Assembly (NCBI GenBank): GCA_947463975.1 | Contig: CANHUW010000004.1 | Coordinates: forward strand, 1 to 28,946 | Direction of reading: 5' to 3' | Length of the DNA: 28,946 nucleotides | Origin: Bacteroidota bacterium | GTDB taxonomy: Bacteria > Bacteroidota > Bacteroidia > Chitinophagales > Chitinophagaceae | Shown: one piece after another, positions 1-6,720 of the stretch | How positions within the stretch are numbered: the first letter of the stretch is position 1 | Layout of the letters: every line of letters starts with the position of its first letter | Notes under the pieces: model-generated | Database searches by the model: none | What the model was told of the DNA's origin: nothing | What the model saw: only the letters and a program-made list of their open reading frames with translations | Program-made: the position numbers and the translations under genes

Positions 1-1
1 C

Positions 2-343
2 TTGGCAATTTTCTTACTAGATATGGGTATTTCCAGCGGGAAAAAATTAAAATCTTTCTTCTCCTTTGGATGGTTCCCAATTGTATTTGCAATTTTAATT
101 CCGCTTATTAATGGTTGTATCGTAGCAGCATTAAGTTCTTCGGTAACTTCAGATATTTCGAATCGATTTATTTTTTCAATATTAGCAGCAAGCGCTTCTT
201 ATATTGCTGTTCCTGCTGCAATGAAAATTTCAGTTCCACAATCAAATCCAGGCATTCTCTTGCCTATGGCACTCGCAATAAGCTTCCCAGTAAATATCAC
301 TATTGGTATGCCTATTTATTATTTAATAGTTCAAAATACCTAA
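2..343 (+). CDS. sbtA: Sodium-dependent bicarbonate transporter family (SbtA-like), C-terminal fragment
   Basis: The reading frame is open at the left edge of the window, so only about the last 113 residues are visible. The real start lies upstream; the first codon seen, TTG, is probably just an internal Leu. The fragment is very hydrophobic. It contains the segment SASYIAVPAAMKISVPQSNP followed by a Phe-Pro-x-Asn-Ile helix, which is the C-terminal repeat of the SbtA/Sbt_1 (formerly DUF897) family of sodium-coupled bicarbonate permeases of the inner membrane. In cyanobacteria SbtA supplies bicarbonate for carbon fixation. In a heterotroph it more likely feeds anaplerotic carboxylation or pH control, which is my inference. 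The gene ends 43 bases before the convergent outer-membrane protein gene. The family call is fairly secure, but the substrate is untested. Confidence 0.75.
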   Translation: MAIFLLDMGISSGKKLKSFFSFGWFPIVFAILIPLINGCIVAALSSSVTSDISNRFIFSILAASASYIAVPAAMKISVPQSNPGILLPMALAISFPVNITIGMPIYYLIVQNT

Positions 344-386
344 CTATTAAGAATGTCTAACCAGGAAAAAGTTTATGAGCATGAAA

Positions 387-1196
387 CTACCTGAAGGCAT
401 TAAAAAATAAATACTCTAACTTGAAAATCATTCCATTTGGCGCAGTACGCTCCATAGTTGAGTAAAGTTGCTGTCTATAGCCAATGTCTATTCTAGCTTG
501 ACTATTAATGATAAATTGTAGGGATGGACCAATATCCAAATAAGATTTTTGGTTGCCATTCAAACGCTGTCCAAGAAGTTCAATCATGAAATTGATATTC
601 GTTTGGTTATAATTAGTATACTTTTTAGGATACATCAATTTACCTATAGAAAAAGTATAATTCATAGCGCTATTACTTTCTGTCAATGGGAAAGTATAAT
701 TAGGTTTATTGTCTAAAGCCCTCTCATAACTTATCGAACTACTGATAGCAACTTTGTGTAATAATTGAGTAGCAATAAATCCGGCTTCATACCCTGAATT
801 ATGCCCCATTGTCTCAATTTCTTGCTGATGTATATCAGCTCTATTTAAACTATATCTGCCATACAGAGCCATTCTAAAATGACTTTGTACATCATCTTGG
901 CTAAAGAAACGATACTTGGCATATAAACTACCGCCCTCTGTTTCAAAACCACCATCCTGCCTATTGCTTATAAATCCTTGGGCATGAACCATCCACTTTT
1001 TATTGATGCCCCACATTAGTTCTGGCATATTATGGTAGTTCAGCTTACCATCCTTCTCATACATAAAAGCATTCATATCTCTAATACCAAACGATTTTGC
1101 AGGCATGTTACTAGCAGGTTCAGTAAAAACGAAAAGTTCTTGAGAAAATCCTGTTATATATATAAGCAGGAATACAAATAATAGATTTTTTTTCAT
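387..1196 (-). CDS. Predicted outer-membrane beta-barrel protein paired with an HMA-domain protein
   Basis: The product is about 269 residues. I start it at the ATG at 1196 (MKKNLLF...) because that gives a clean signal peptide ending at GFSQ near residue 19; a longer frame to 1232 would put 12 charged residues in front of it and overlap the upstream gene. The rest is rich in alternating aromatic and polar residues, as in beta strands, and ends with a Phe-rich strand and a terminal Arg, which is compatible with a small outer-membrane barrel. I recognise no enzymatic motif. The stop codon of the HMA-domain gene lies one base upstream, so the two are almost certainly co-transcribed and translationally coupled. 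A role in metal export or sensing at the outer membrane is inferred only from this pairing. Confidence 0.6.
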   Translation of the reverse strand: MKKNLLFVFLLIYITGFSQELFVFTEPASNMPAKSFGIRDMNAFMYEKDGKLNYHNMPELMWGINKKWMVHAQGFISNRQDGGFETEGGSLYAKYRFFSQDDVQSHFRMALYGRYSLNRADIHQQEIETMGHNSGYEAGFIATQLLHKVAISSSISYERALDNKPNYTFPLTESNSAMNYTFSIGKLMYPKKYTNYNQTNINFMIELLGQRLNGNQKSYLDIGPSLQFIINSQARIDIGYRQQLYSTMERTAPNGMIFKLEYLFFNAFR

Positions 1197-1197
1197 A

Positions 1198-1710
1198 TTA
1201 CAATAACTTAATATGATATGCATTTTTAGCAACAGATGGATAAGAAGGGTATTGTTTTGCTATTTTAGAAATTTGCTTAAACTCTTTATCAACAATATAA
1301 CCTTTATCTAGAATTTTTGCTTTTACCTCTCCGGTTAAAATACCTGGTTTAGAATCCATAAAGGTATACTTGATGTCGTCTAGCTGAAATGTGCTGTTAT
1401 TTTCTACTAACTGATTTTTAAAATTAAAAGTAACCACCAATTCGCCAACAGAAAAACCAGCATCTTCAACTTTCTCTTTTATATCGCTCATCTTAGCAGC
1501 ACTACCATTTTTAAAATAAATGATGAATGCTGTATTATTTAAGTCTGGTTCAACTTTTTCTACCTCGGATATAGACATTAATTGCTTATAAGTTGCCTTA
1601 GAGCACATGGAGCATGTAAGTCCTGTTGCAGTTAACTCTGCCTTAGAAATTTGAGCATGCCCAATGATTGCAACAAAGGATAAGACAGTGAGGATGAATA
1701 TTTTTTTCAT
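1198..1710 (-). CDS. Secreted heavy-metal-associated (HMA) domain protein
   Basis: The start chosen is the ATG at 1710, which gives a 170-residue protein opening with a signal peptide (MKKIFILTVL..., cleavage after GHAQ near residue 20). Residues 22-95 resemble the ferredoxin-like HMA fold. The motif GLTCSMCS places two cysteines at 33 and 36 in the loop where copper chaperones and P-type ATPases bind Cu(I) or another soft metal. The C-terminal half has no recognisable motif and may be a degenerate second fold. A secreted rather than cytoplasmic HMA protein suggests metal binding in the periplasm. The gene is followed after one base by the barrel-protein gene and is preceded by an exact TAnnTTTG element. 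The metal is not determined, and a thiol or disulfide role is the alternative. Confidence 0.75.
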   Translation of the reverse strand: MKKIFILTVLSFVAIIGHAQISKAELTATGLTCSMCSKATYKQLMSISEVEKVEPDLNNTAFIIYFKNGSAAKMSDIKEKVEDAGFSVGELVVTFNFKNQLVENNSTFQLDDIKYTFMDSKPGILTGEVKAKILDKGYIVDKEFKQISKIAKQYPSYPSVAKNAYHIKLL

Positions 1711-1743
1711 TTTTGGTTGTTTTAAATAGCTTCGAACAATAGA

Positions 1744-1751
1744 CAAAATTA
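1744..1751 (-). promoter_or_regulatory. Candidate Bacteroidota -7 promoter element for the HMA/barrel operon
   Basis: Read on the minus strand, this 8-mer is TAATTTTG, an exact match to the Bacteroidota -7 consensus TAnnTTTG. It sits 33 bases upstream of the HMA-protein start codon. I do not see a well-spaced TTG (-33) element, so the assignment rests on the -7 match and its location. Confidence 0.4.
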
Positions 1752-1899
1752 GGCATTTTTAAACTATTTGTGCCTTTGGCCAACTATTTAAACTTATACA
1801 ATCAATTCCGATATTGGGAATTTCTATTATTATTTATAATTTGAACTAAACTTTACAGTATTTTTAATTTAACACACAATCGTATTAAAATCAATTATA

Positions 1900-2238
1900 A
1901 TGAGAAAAAGTATATTTTGTTTTTTTGCAATGTTATTATTTAATTTAACCAATGCACAAGAAAATGTAAGTAAAAAATTAATATACAACCCCAAAAAACC
2001 TACTTACGAGTTAGAAACTACCTGTGGAACTTGTATGTTTAAAATGAAAGGAGATGGGTGTCTTTTAGCAGTAAAATTTAATGGTAAAAACTACTTTGTG
2101 GATGGAACAGGTATTGACGATCATGGAGATGCACATGATAAAGAGGGATTTTGTAACGCTATCAAGAAGGCTAAAGTTCAAGGATCTGTTGTTAAAGACA
2201 GATTCGTAGTTACCTACTTCGAGTTAATCAAAAAATAA
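1900..2238 (+). CDS. Small secreted Cys-rich protein, DUF6370 family
   Basis: This 112-residue protein has an N-terminal signal peptide ending at TNAQ (residue 20). The mature part carries a CxxC (Cys42, Cys45), a GDGC (Cys54) and a GFCNA (Cys85), together with a DDHGDAH segment (Asp73 to His79). The pattern of CGTC followed by MKGDGC and the DDHGDAH segment is the hallmark of the DUF6370 family, whose function is not known to me. The clustered Cys, His and Asp residues suggest metal binding or a structural disulfide in the periplasm. It lies 189 bases from the divergent HMA-protein gene and ends 11 bases before the convergent DoxX-like gene. The family call is good; the function is open. Confidence 0.7.
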   Translation: MRKSIFCFFAMLLFNLTNAQENVSKKLIYNPKKPTYELETTCGTCMFKMKGDGCLLAVKFNGKNYFVDGTGIDDHGDAHDKEGFCNAIKKAKVQGSVVKDRFVVTYFELIKK

Positions 2239-2249
2239 AATAGGGGACA

Positions 2250-2651
2250 TTAAATTATTTTCATATCTACTTTACTTGCCCACCAAGCCCATAGCATTAA
2301 AATTGGTTGTCCTATCAACAAACGAAACCAAGAGAGAACAGGTGAAATATTAATTGATCCTAATTTAAAATTGCCTTTTTGAATAAAATAAATATGCGAG
2401 GGGATAAATAAAATTAATAAAATGATAATGCCTTTTGCCGCATATGGTCTTGTATATTTAGGCATAAGTAATATGCCTAAAATTATTTCTATGGCACCAG
2501 ATAATATATTTATTAGACTTGCCCAATCTGATAAGTATGGCGGAATGATGGGTAAATAAAAAGAGGGATTCGCAAAATGATTGTACCCGGCAAAAAGGTA
2601 AAATGCTATCAGAAAATAGAAAAGGATTGGTTGAAATATCTTGATTTTCAT
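2250..2651 (-). CDS. DoxX-like small integral membrane protein
   Basis: The product is 133 residues with four predicted helices, around residues 5-22, 42-63, 71-88 and 107-126. The first helix ends in AGYNHF (residues 21-26), the AGxxHF-type motif typical of DoxX/DoxD-like proteins, and a Gly-rich second helix follows. DoxX relatives are associated with thiosulfate:quinone oxidoreductase and with thiol and redox stress complexes, but most members are uncharacterised. It is the last gene of a tight minus-strand trio with YceI (18-base gap) and a b561-like protein, which supports a membrane redox role. No terminator is visible in the 11 bases separating it from DUF6370. Confidence 0.6.
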   Translation of the reverse strand: MKIKIFQPILFYFLIAFYLFAGYNHFANPSFYLPIIPPYLSDWASLINILSGAIEIILGILLMPKYTRPYAAKGIIILLILFIPSHIYFIQKGNFKLGSINISPVLSWFRLLIGQPILMLWAWWASKVDMKII

Positions 2652-2669
2652 CTTCAGGTAAAATAGTCT

Positions 2670-3206
2670 TTATTGTTTGAAATAAATTTTGAATTTAATT
2701 TGAATTTCATTTTCAGCTTTTACAAACAATAAAGATGGCCTTTTAACTTTGTAATCTTCTAACAATACTGGAAAGCTGCCTTCAAAAATAAGATTGTCAT
2801 CTATAAAAAGTTGTTTTGCATTAAAGGCAATTTGCTGAGTAACACCATGAAATTGTAACTGACCTTTTACCAAAATATCATTTTGAGTATAAATAATACT
2901 AGTACTGTTAAAAATTATATTAGGATAAGTTAAGGCATCCAACACTTCAATCATATGACTATCTCTATTAGACAAACCACTATTGAAGCTGCTGACTTTT
3001 GTTAATACTGCAATTTTAGTAATCTTACTATTTGAAATAGATTTATCCCAAATAGCTTGAATTTTTAATTTATCCGAAACTCCGTCCCACTCATGAAGCT
3101 TATGCTTCATGTGATAGGTAATGCTACTTTTCTCTAACAAGGGTTCTTGAATGGGTTTAGGGTTAAACCAAAGTGGCGCTAGAATCATCAAAATAAAAGT
3201 CAGCAT
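2670..3206 (-). CDS. YceI-family lipid/quinone-binding protein
   Basis: This 178-residue protein shows the YceI layout. An N-terminal hydrophobic segment (residues 1-14) is followed by beta strands, the SNRDSHM segment near residues 79-85 (equivalent to the family's RDxHM), a YPNIIFNS strand (94-101), and the FHGVTQ strand near 119-124. YceI proteins form a lipocalin-like barrel that holds polyisoprenoids such as ubiquinone or related lipids in the periplasm. In Escherichia coli the yceI gene neighbours a cytochrome b561 gene (yceJ), and here the upstream neighbour is also a b561-like protein, only 12 bases away. The N-terminal segment is short, and a membrane anchor is as likely as a cleaved signal peptide. 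Confidence 0.8.
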   Translation of the reverse strand: MLTFILMILAPLWFNPKPIQEPLLEKSSITYHMKHKLHEWDGVSDKLKIQAIWDKSISNSKITKIAVLTKVSSFNSGLSNRDSHMIEVLDALTYPNIIFNSTSIIYTQNDILVKGQLQFHGVTQQIAFNAKQLFIDDNLIFEGSFPVLLEDYKVKRPSLLFVKAENEIQIKFKIYFKQ

Positions 3207-3218
3207 AATATAAGTAGA

Positions 3219-3845
3219 TTAAAATTTGATAACAATCATTGAGGCTGCCATACTTGCAAATGTTGTATAGGCTGCTGCCCTATGCCATGGTTTTAAGGTA
3301 ATATCCTGTTCTATTCTATTTCCTAAAATATTTGTAGCAATCATGCCAGATAAATGAACCACAGCAAGCCACTTATGTAGTCGCATTGAACTTATTTTTT
3401 TATCTCTTTGGAAAACAGCAGGCGGGGTAAATAAACTATTCATAGCAGTAATACCATAGCTTACATTGATGGCGGTTCCTAAATTTTCATGTAATTCTTT
3501 CACCTTATAGTCACCTCTATATAGTTGACTTCCAACAATTCCTTGGGCAAGCATTCCGCCAAGCGTCAAAAACCCTCCCAATTGGTGTACATTTAGCATT
3601 TTTCGTCTGATATTTAATTGAATGGTTCTTTCTTTTAATCTATCCCCATTTCCGAATGTATTATTCAATAGCCCATTCTTACCCCATAGTAAGGATTGGG
3701 TAATTAACATTTTCTGAGGCAATAGTATGGAAGAATCAATCTGATTGGTATCCAAAGCATTAAACTGTAGGGTGGTATCATTTTGAGAATACAACTGATT
3801 GCTTATCAATAGAATTAATAATATAGTTAAAAAATGAATCTTCAT
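3219..3845 (-). CDS. Four-helix membrane protein resembling the cytochrome b561 core
   Basis: I start the protein at the ATG at 3845, which gives 208 residues with a signal peptide ending near YSQ (residue 21). An extracytoplasmic stretch follows (22-82), then four hydrophobic helices. Histidines sit near the start of each helix: His87 (NVHQLGG), His119 (LHENLG), His157 (RLHKWL, with His164 seven residues later) and His188 (PWHRAAAY). Spacing and local motifs recall the core of eukaryotic-type cytochrome b561 (LH..LG, SLHxWLG, H..AG), where such histidines ligate two b hemes and move electrons across the membrane. Heme binding is inferred from pattern only. It heads a trio with YceI and DoxX and is divergent from a Rieske protein. 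The alternative is a non-heme membrane protein with chance histidines. Confidence 0.5.
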   Translation of the reverse strand: MKIHFLTILLILLISNQLYSQNDTTLQFNALDTNQIDSSILLPQKMLITQSLLWGKNGLLNNTFGNGDRLKERTIQLNIRRKMLNVHQLGGFLTLGGMLAQGIVGSQLYRGDYKVKELHENLGTAINVSYGITAMNSLFTPPAVFQRDKKISSMRLHKWLAVVHLSGMIATNILGNRIEQDITLKPWHRAAAYTTFASMAASMIVIKF

Positions 3846-3889
3846 GATAATTAGAGATTTGAATTCAATGTACAACTAATTTACTTCTA

Positions 3890-3918
3890 GTTTAAACAAA
3901 TCGTTTGAACATTTGTTT
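3890..3918. promoter_or_regulatory. Repeat-bearing control region between the b561-like and Rieske genes
   Basis: The 96-base divergent intergenic region contains an inverted repeat with 8-base arms, AAACAAAT (3894-3901) and ATTTGTTT (3911-3918), around a 9-base spacer. Overlapping it is an imperfect direct repeat with a 13-base period, GTTTAAAC (3890) and GTTTGAAC (3903). This layout is typical of a dimeric repressor site controlling two divergent transcripts. No regulator gene lies nearby to assign to it. Confidence 0.4.
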
Positions 3919-3941
3919 TATCAATAATAAAAAGAGATAAA

Positions 3942-4403
3942 ATGGAAAGGAAAGAATTCATTGAAAAAGTAGGCCTTAGTGGAGCAGCTATACTCATTTT
4001 TGGATGTATGCAGTCCTGTTCTAAAGATGAAGCAAGTTCAAATTCTTCAAATACTCCCCCTAATTCAAATAGTGGGAACAATTCTAGTAACAAAGTTGAT
4101 TTTGTTATAGATATAAACACTGCCCCATATGACGTACTAAAAAATGTAGGTGGTTTTGCTATATACAATGAATCAAAAATAATTATAGCTAGAGCCACAG
4201 ATAATGAAATCATAGCAGTGAGTTCTATATGTACACATCAAGGTGCGGCATTGGTTTACAGAAGTAATACTAGCAAATTTTACTGTGCTTTACATGGATC
4301 TAATTTTAATCTAAATGGTTCTGTGGCAAATGGACCAGCAGCGCAGTCATTAAAACAATACAATACAACTTTAACAGGCACCAAATTAAGAGTTTTCGAA
4401 TAG
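3942..4403 (+). CDS. Membrane-anchored Rieske [2Fe-2S] protein
   Basis: This 153-residue protein carries both halves of the Rieske cluster motif: CTHQG (Cys97, His99) and CALHGSNF (Cys115, His118). The two Cys and two His bind a [2Fe-2S] cluster, used for single-electron transfer at relatively high potential. The N-terminus has a charged start, a hydrophobic segment and Cys22 and Cys26, either of which could be a lipobox cysteine (IFGC or MQSC), so a lipoprotein is likely. Residues 31-50 are a Ser/Asn-rich flexible linker. The domain resembles small Rieske proteins rather than bc1 or dioxygenase subunits, since no catalytic domain follows. Being divergent from b561-like, YceI and DoxX genes suggests that it is an electron carrier for that set. 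Confidence 0.85.
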   Translation: MERKEFIEKVGLSGAAILIFGCMQSCSKDEASSNSSNTPPNSNSGNNSSNKVDFVIDINTAPYDVLKNVGGFAIYNESKIIIARATDNEIIAVSSICTHQGAALVYRSNTSKFYCALHGSNFNLNGSVANGPAAQSLKQYNTTLTGTKLRVFE

Positions 4404-4454
4404 GTTTAACTTAGAAATATATTTTAATAAATAAAATATAAATAGAAGCAAATT

Positions 4455-5324
4455 TTAACTCTTTTTTAAATGATTGTACCTAAATCGGTATAATAAAAAT
4501 GTGATGATTGCGAATAAAAATCCAATAATGATAATGATATAATTCATTGGTTTCTCAATAGTTAATGAAATTCGTAATAAAATAGTTGTAATTATAAAAC
4601 TTGCATTTCTGAAAATGATAAAAAAAGAAGAATGAAATGTGAAAGATATAATTAACAATAAGACATCTACAAATATCATGATAGAAAAGAAATCTTCATA
4701 AAATACTGTATTGGGATTTGGATAATTACTATTCATTTTTACAGCCTCTATCATATCCAAAGACCAATTGAATAAGCTAATAATACTTAATATGGACAAT
4801 ACTAGTATCATGCACAAGGAAACCACTTTTTTAATATTGATGAATTTATTAAGCTCTTTAATAGAGTCTGTTTTGTAGTTAATATTATAAATTTTATAAT
4901 ACACTATTGTCAACCCCAACATTACCAAGGAAGCTCCAAGGTCAAAAATTAAACTTATGAATGCGGGTGTTTTAAAATCAATTGCTTCTTCAATATTGAA
5001 ATCTGCAATGTCATGAAAGAAACTTCTCAATGTTATTAATGTGATGACTTCAAATTGCTTTCCAATAAACTCTGAAATAGAACTTGGTATGATAATTACA
5101 AGCAAAAAAACTTCATAAAAAAGAATAAAACTAAAAGGTGTATAAATAGCTTTTAAATAGCTATACTCATAGTTGTTAAAATAATTACTTACAAAAATGA
5201 CTAAAAGATGTATAACAAAAGCAAATACTGCAATTCTTAGAAGTAGTAACTCAATTTTTCTGATATTATTTGAACTAAATAATGCATCAAAGTTACTACT
5301 TGCTATTTGCAGAAATTTGTTCAT
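4455..5324 (-). CDS. Multi-pass membrane protein of unknown function
   Basis: I do not recognise this 289-residue protein with confidence. It is dominated by hydrophobic helices, roughly seven. A short N-terminal segment with RKIELLLLRIA starts the first helix, and a central block with YTPFSFILFYEV and SEFIGKQFEVITL follows. The last part contains FRNASFIITTILLRISL before a final helix and a basic tail (RFRYNHLKKS). The evenly spaced Arg in the penultimate helix and the buried Glu and His residues suggest a channel- or sensor-like membrane protein, but this is conjecture. It stands alone, converging on the Rieske gene with a 51-base gap that shows no clear terminator. The start at 5324 has no good alternative. 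Confidence 0.6.
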   Translation of the reverse strand: MNKFLQIASSNFDALFSSNNIRKIELLLLRIAVFAFVIHLLVIFVSNYFNNYEYSYLKAIYTPFSFILFYEVFLLVIIIPSSISEFIGKQFEVITLITLRSFFHDIADFNIEEAIDFKTPAFISLIFDLGASLVMLGLTIVYYKIYNINYKTDSIKELNKFINIKKVVSLCMILVLSILSIISLFNWSLDMIEAVKMNSNYPNPNTVFYEDFFSIMIFVDVLLLIISFTFHSSFFIIFRNASFIITTILLRISLTIEKPMNYIIIIIGFLFAIITFLLYRFRYNHLKKS

Positions 5325-5495
5325 AAATTTTTAATGGTATTTAAATATAAGCTTAATCTTTTTTAAAAAGAGTACTAAAATATATTGGTTGATTAAACCA
5401 TTGACTGTCAAACTTCTACATAATAACTCCATTAATGTTTAGTGTTGAAATGAACTATTCACTCAATTTGATGTTATTAATGGAAACATATTATA

Positions 5496-6008
5496 ATGAA
5501 AACTAAAAATTTATTTCTTGCTCTCTTCACTTTTGTTGCTAGTACAATTGCTGTGAATGCTCAAAAAACAATCGTAGATGTTGCAGTTGGATCTAACGAC
5601 CATACTACATTGGTTGCTGCTGTAAAAGCTGCAGACCTAGTATCAACTTTACAAAGCACAGGCCCTTTTACTGTATTTGCTCCAACGAACGCAGCATTTG
5701 CAAAACTTCCAGCTGGAACTGTAGAATTTCTACTTAAAGCGGAAAACAAGGCGACTTTAGCTAAAGTTTTAACATACCATGTAATAGCAGGTAGCTTCAA
5801 TGCTGCGGCAGTAGTCAAAGCAATTAAAGATGGTGGTGGTTCAGTTACTTTAAAAACAGTAAGTGGCGGTAACCTAGTTGCCTCTATTAAAGAAGGAAAA
5901 GTAATCTTAACGGATGAGAAAGGCGCAACTTCTACCGTAATTGCAACTGACTTAACTGCAAACAATGGTTTAATTCATGTAGTGGATGCTGTTGTGTTGC
6001 CAAAATAA
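5496..6008 (+). CDS. Secreted fasciclin (FAS1) domain protein
   Basis: The product is 170 residues with a signal peptide ending at NAQ (residue 23), then a single FAS1 domain filling the rest. The H1-box-like FAPTNAAF lies at residues 61-68, a YHV-type H box at 94-96, and the terminal hydrophobic strand reads GLIHVVDAVVLPK. FAS1 domains mediate adhesion or matrix and lipid interactions. Single-domain secreted versions are common in Bacteroidota and their role is mostly undetermined. The gene stands alone, and a strong intrinsic terminator starts 36 bases after its stop. The family assignment is firm; the biological role is not. Confidence 0.9.
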   Translation: MKTKNLFLALFTFVASTIAVNAQKTIVDVAVGSNDHTTLVAAVKAADLVSTLQSTGPFTVFAPTNAAFAKLPAGTVEFLLKAENKATLAKVLTYHVIAGSFNAAAVVKAIKDGGGSVTLKTVSGGNLVASIKEGKVILTDEKGATSTVIATDLTANNGLIHVVDAVVLPK

Positions 6009-6043
6009 TGAAGAAGTAGTTTTATTAGTTATATCAACAAGAT

Positions 6044-6078
6044 AAAGGGTTTACGATTTAATCATCGTAAACCCTTTT
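6044..6078 (+). terminator. Intrinsic terminator after the fasciclin gene
   Basis: A perfect 14-bp stem (6044-6057 with 6064-6077) closes a 6-base loop and runs straight into a T-rich tail. This is a textbook rho-independent terminator for the plus-strand fasciclin transcript. Confidence 0.9.
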
Positions 6079-6168
6079 TATTTTACTATTTGATTACTTT
6101 TTCATTATGGATTAGTACATTGAATACTTAATGCTACCTTTACGCCTCAGCAGAAATTTCCAGACAAA

Positions 6169-6597
6169 ATGATTTATAAGATTCTTACTGTAATTGGATT
6201 AGCCACTTTTGAAATATATGCAGCAATCCCTGCTGGATTTGCTTTTAAAATAAGTCCCATAGAAATTTTCTTGTACAGTGTTTTGGGAGGTTTAATTGGT
6301 GTCTTTGTTGCAGCTTACCTAGGAGATATCATTAAAAAATGGCTACATAAATTTAGAACTGTAAAAGATCAAAAGGTTGCAAAGGAGCCAGGATTCGCTT
6401 TAAAAATTTGGGAGAAGTACGGCGTAATTGGCTTAGGCCTATTGGGTACCATGACCGTTGGAGCACCAATAAGTATTGGCATTGGCGTTGGTTTTAACGT
6501 ACCTACTAATAAAATGGTATTTTGGTGCAGCTTAGGGGTACTTTTAAGATGTGCCTTATTCACAGCAATTGGTTATTTTGGCCTTCAATTATTTTAA
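6169..6597 (+). CDS. Small integral membrane protein, possibly of the 'small multidrug export' family
   Basis: This 142-residue protein has about four hydrophobic segments (near 3-22, 30-54, 82-104 and 113-140) and a basic cytoplasmic loop around residues 55-75. Gly-rich helices and a TVGAPISIGIGVGF stretch followed by a final Gly/Arg-containing helix resemble the PF06695 'putative small multi-drug export' group. That family name is historical and its transport activity is poorly supported. The gene has no operon partners, lying between the fasciclin terminator and a bidirectional terminator. I am confident that it is a real membrane-protein gene and only moderately confident of the family. 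Confidence 0.55.
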   Translation: MIYKILTVIGLATFEIYAAIPAGFAFKISPIEIFLYSVLGGLIGVFVAAYLGDIIKKWLHKFRTVKDQKVAKEPGFALKIWEKYGVIGLGLLGTMTVGAPISIGIGVGFNVPTNKMVFWCSLGVLLRCALFTAIGYFGLQLF

Positions 6598-6670
6598 ACC
6601 ATTCTAATTATCTAATAAATTAAGTAAGTTGCTATTGCACATATAAGTCTTAATGTAAAGTGTATGACAA

Positions 6671-6702
6671 AAAAATCCAGCTAGTAAACTAGCTGGATTT
6701 TT
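6671..6702. terminator. Bidirectional terminator between the small membrane protein and susD
   Basis: A perfect 14-bp stem (6671-6684 with 6689-6702) closes a 4-base loop, with an A tract on the left and a T tract on the right. It can therefore end both the plus-strand 142-residue gene and the minus-strand SusC/SusD operon. Confidence 0.85.
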
Positions 6703-6720
6703 AATATCAATTAGATAAAA

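Noticed and set aside
1835..1843. TATAATTTG upstream of the DUF6370 gene as a -7 promoter element
   Set aside because: It needs a three-base spacer instead of two between TA and TTTG, and the upstream TTG is at a doubtful distance, so I do not list it as a feature.
3887..4213. Minus-strand reading frame of 108 codons over the Rieske gene
   Set aside because: It is antisense to a gene with a full Rieske motif, has no start context, and its composition is the complement of the Ser/Asn-rich linker.
5561..5965. Minus-strand frame of 134 codons within the fasciclin gene
   Set aside because: It mirrors the clear FAS1 gene on the other strand and shows no family pattern.
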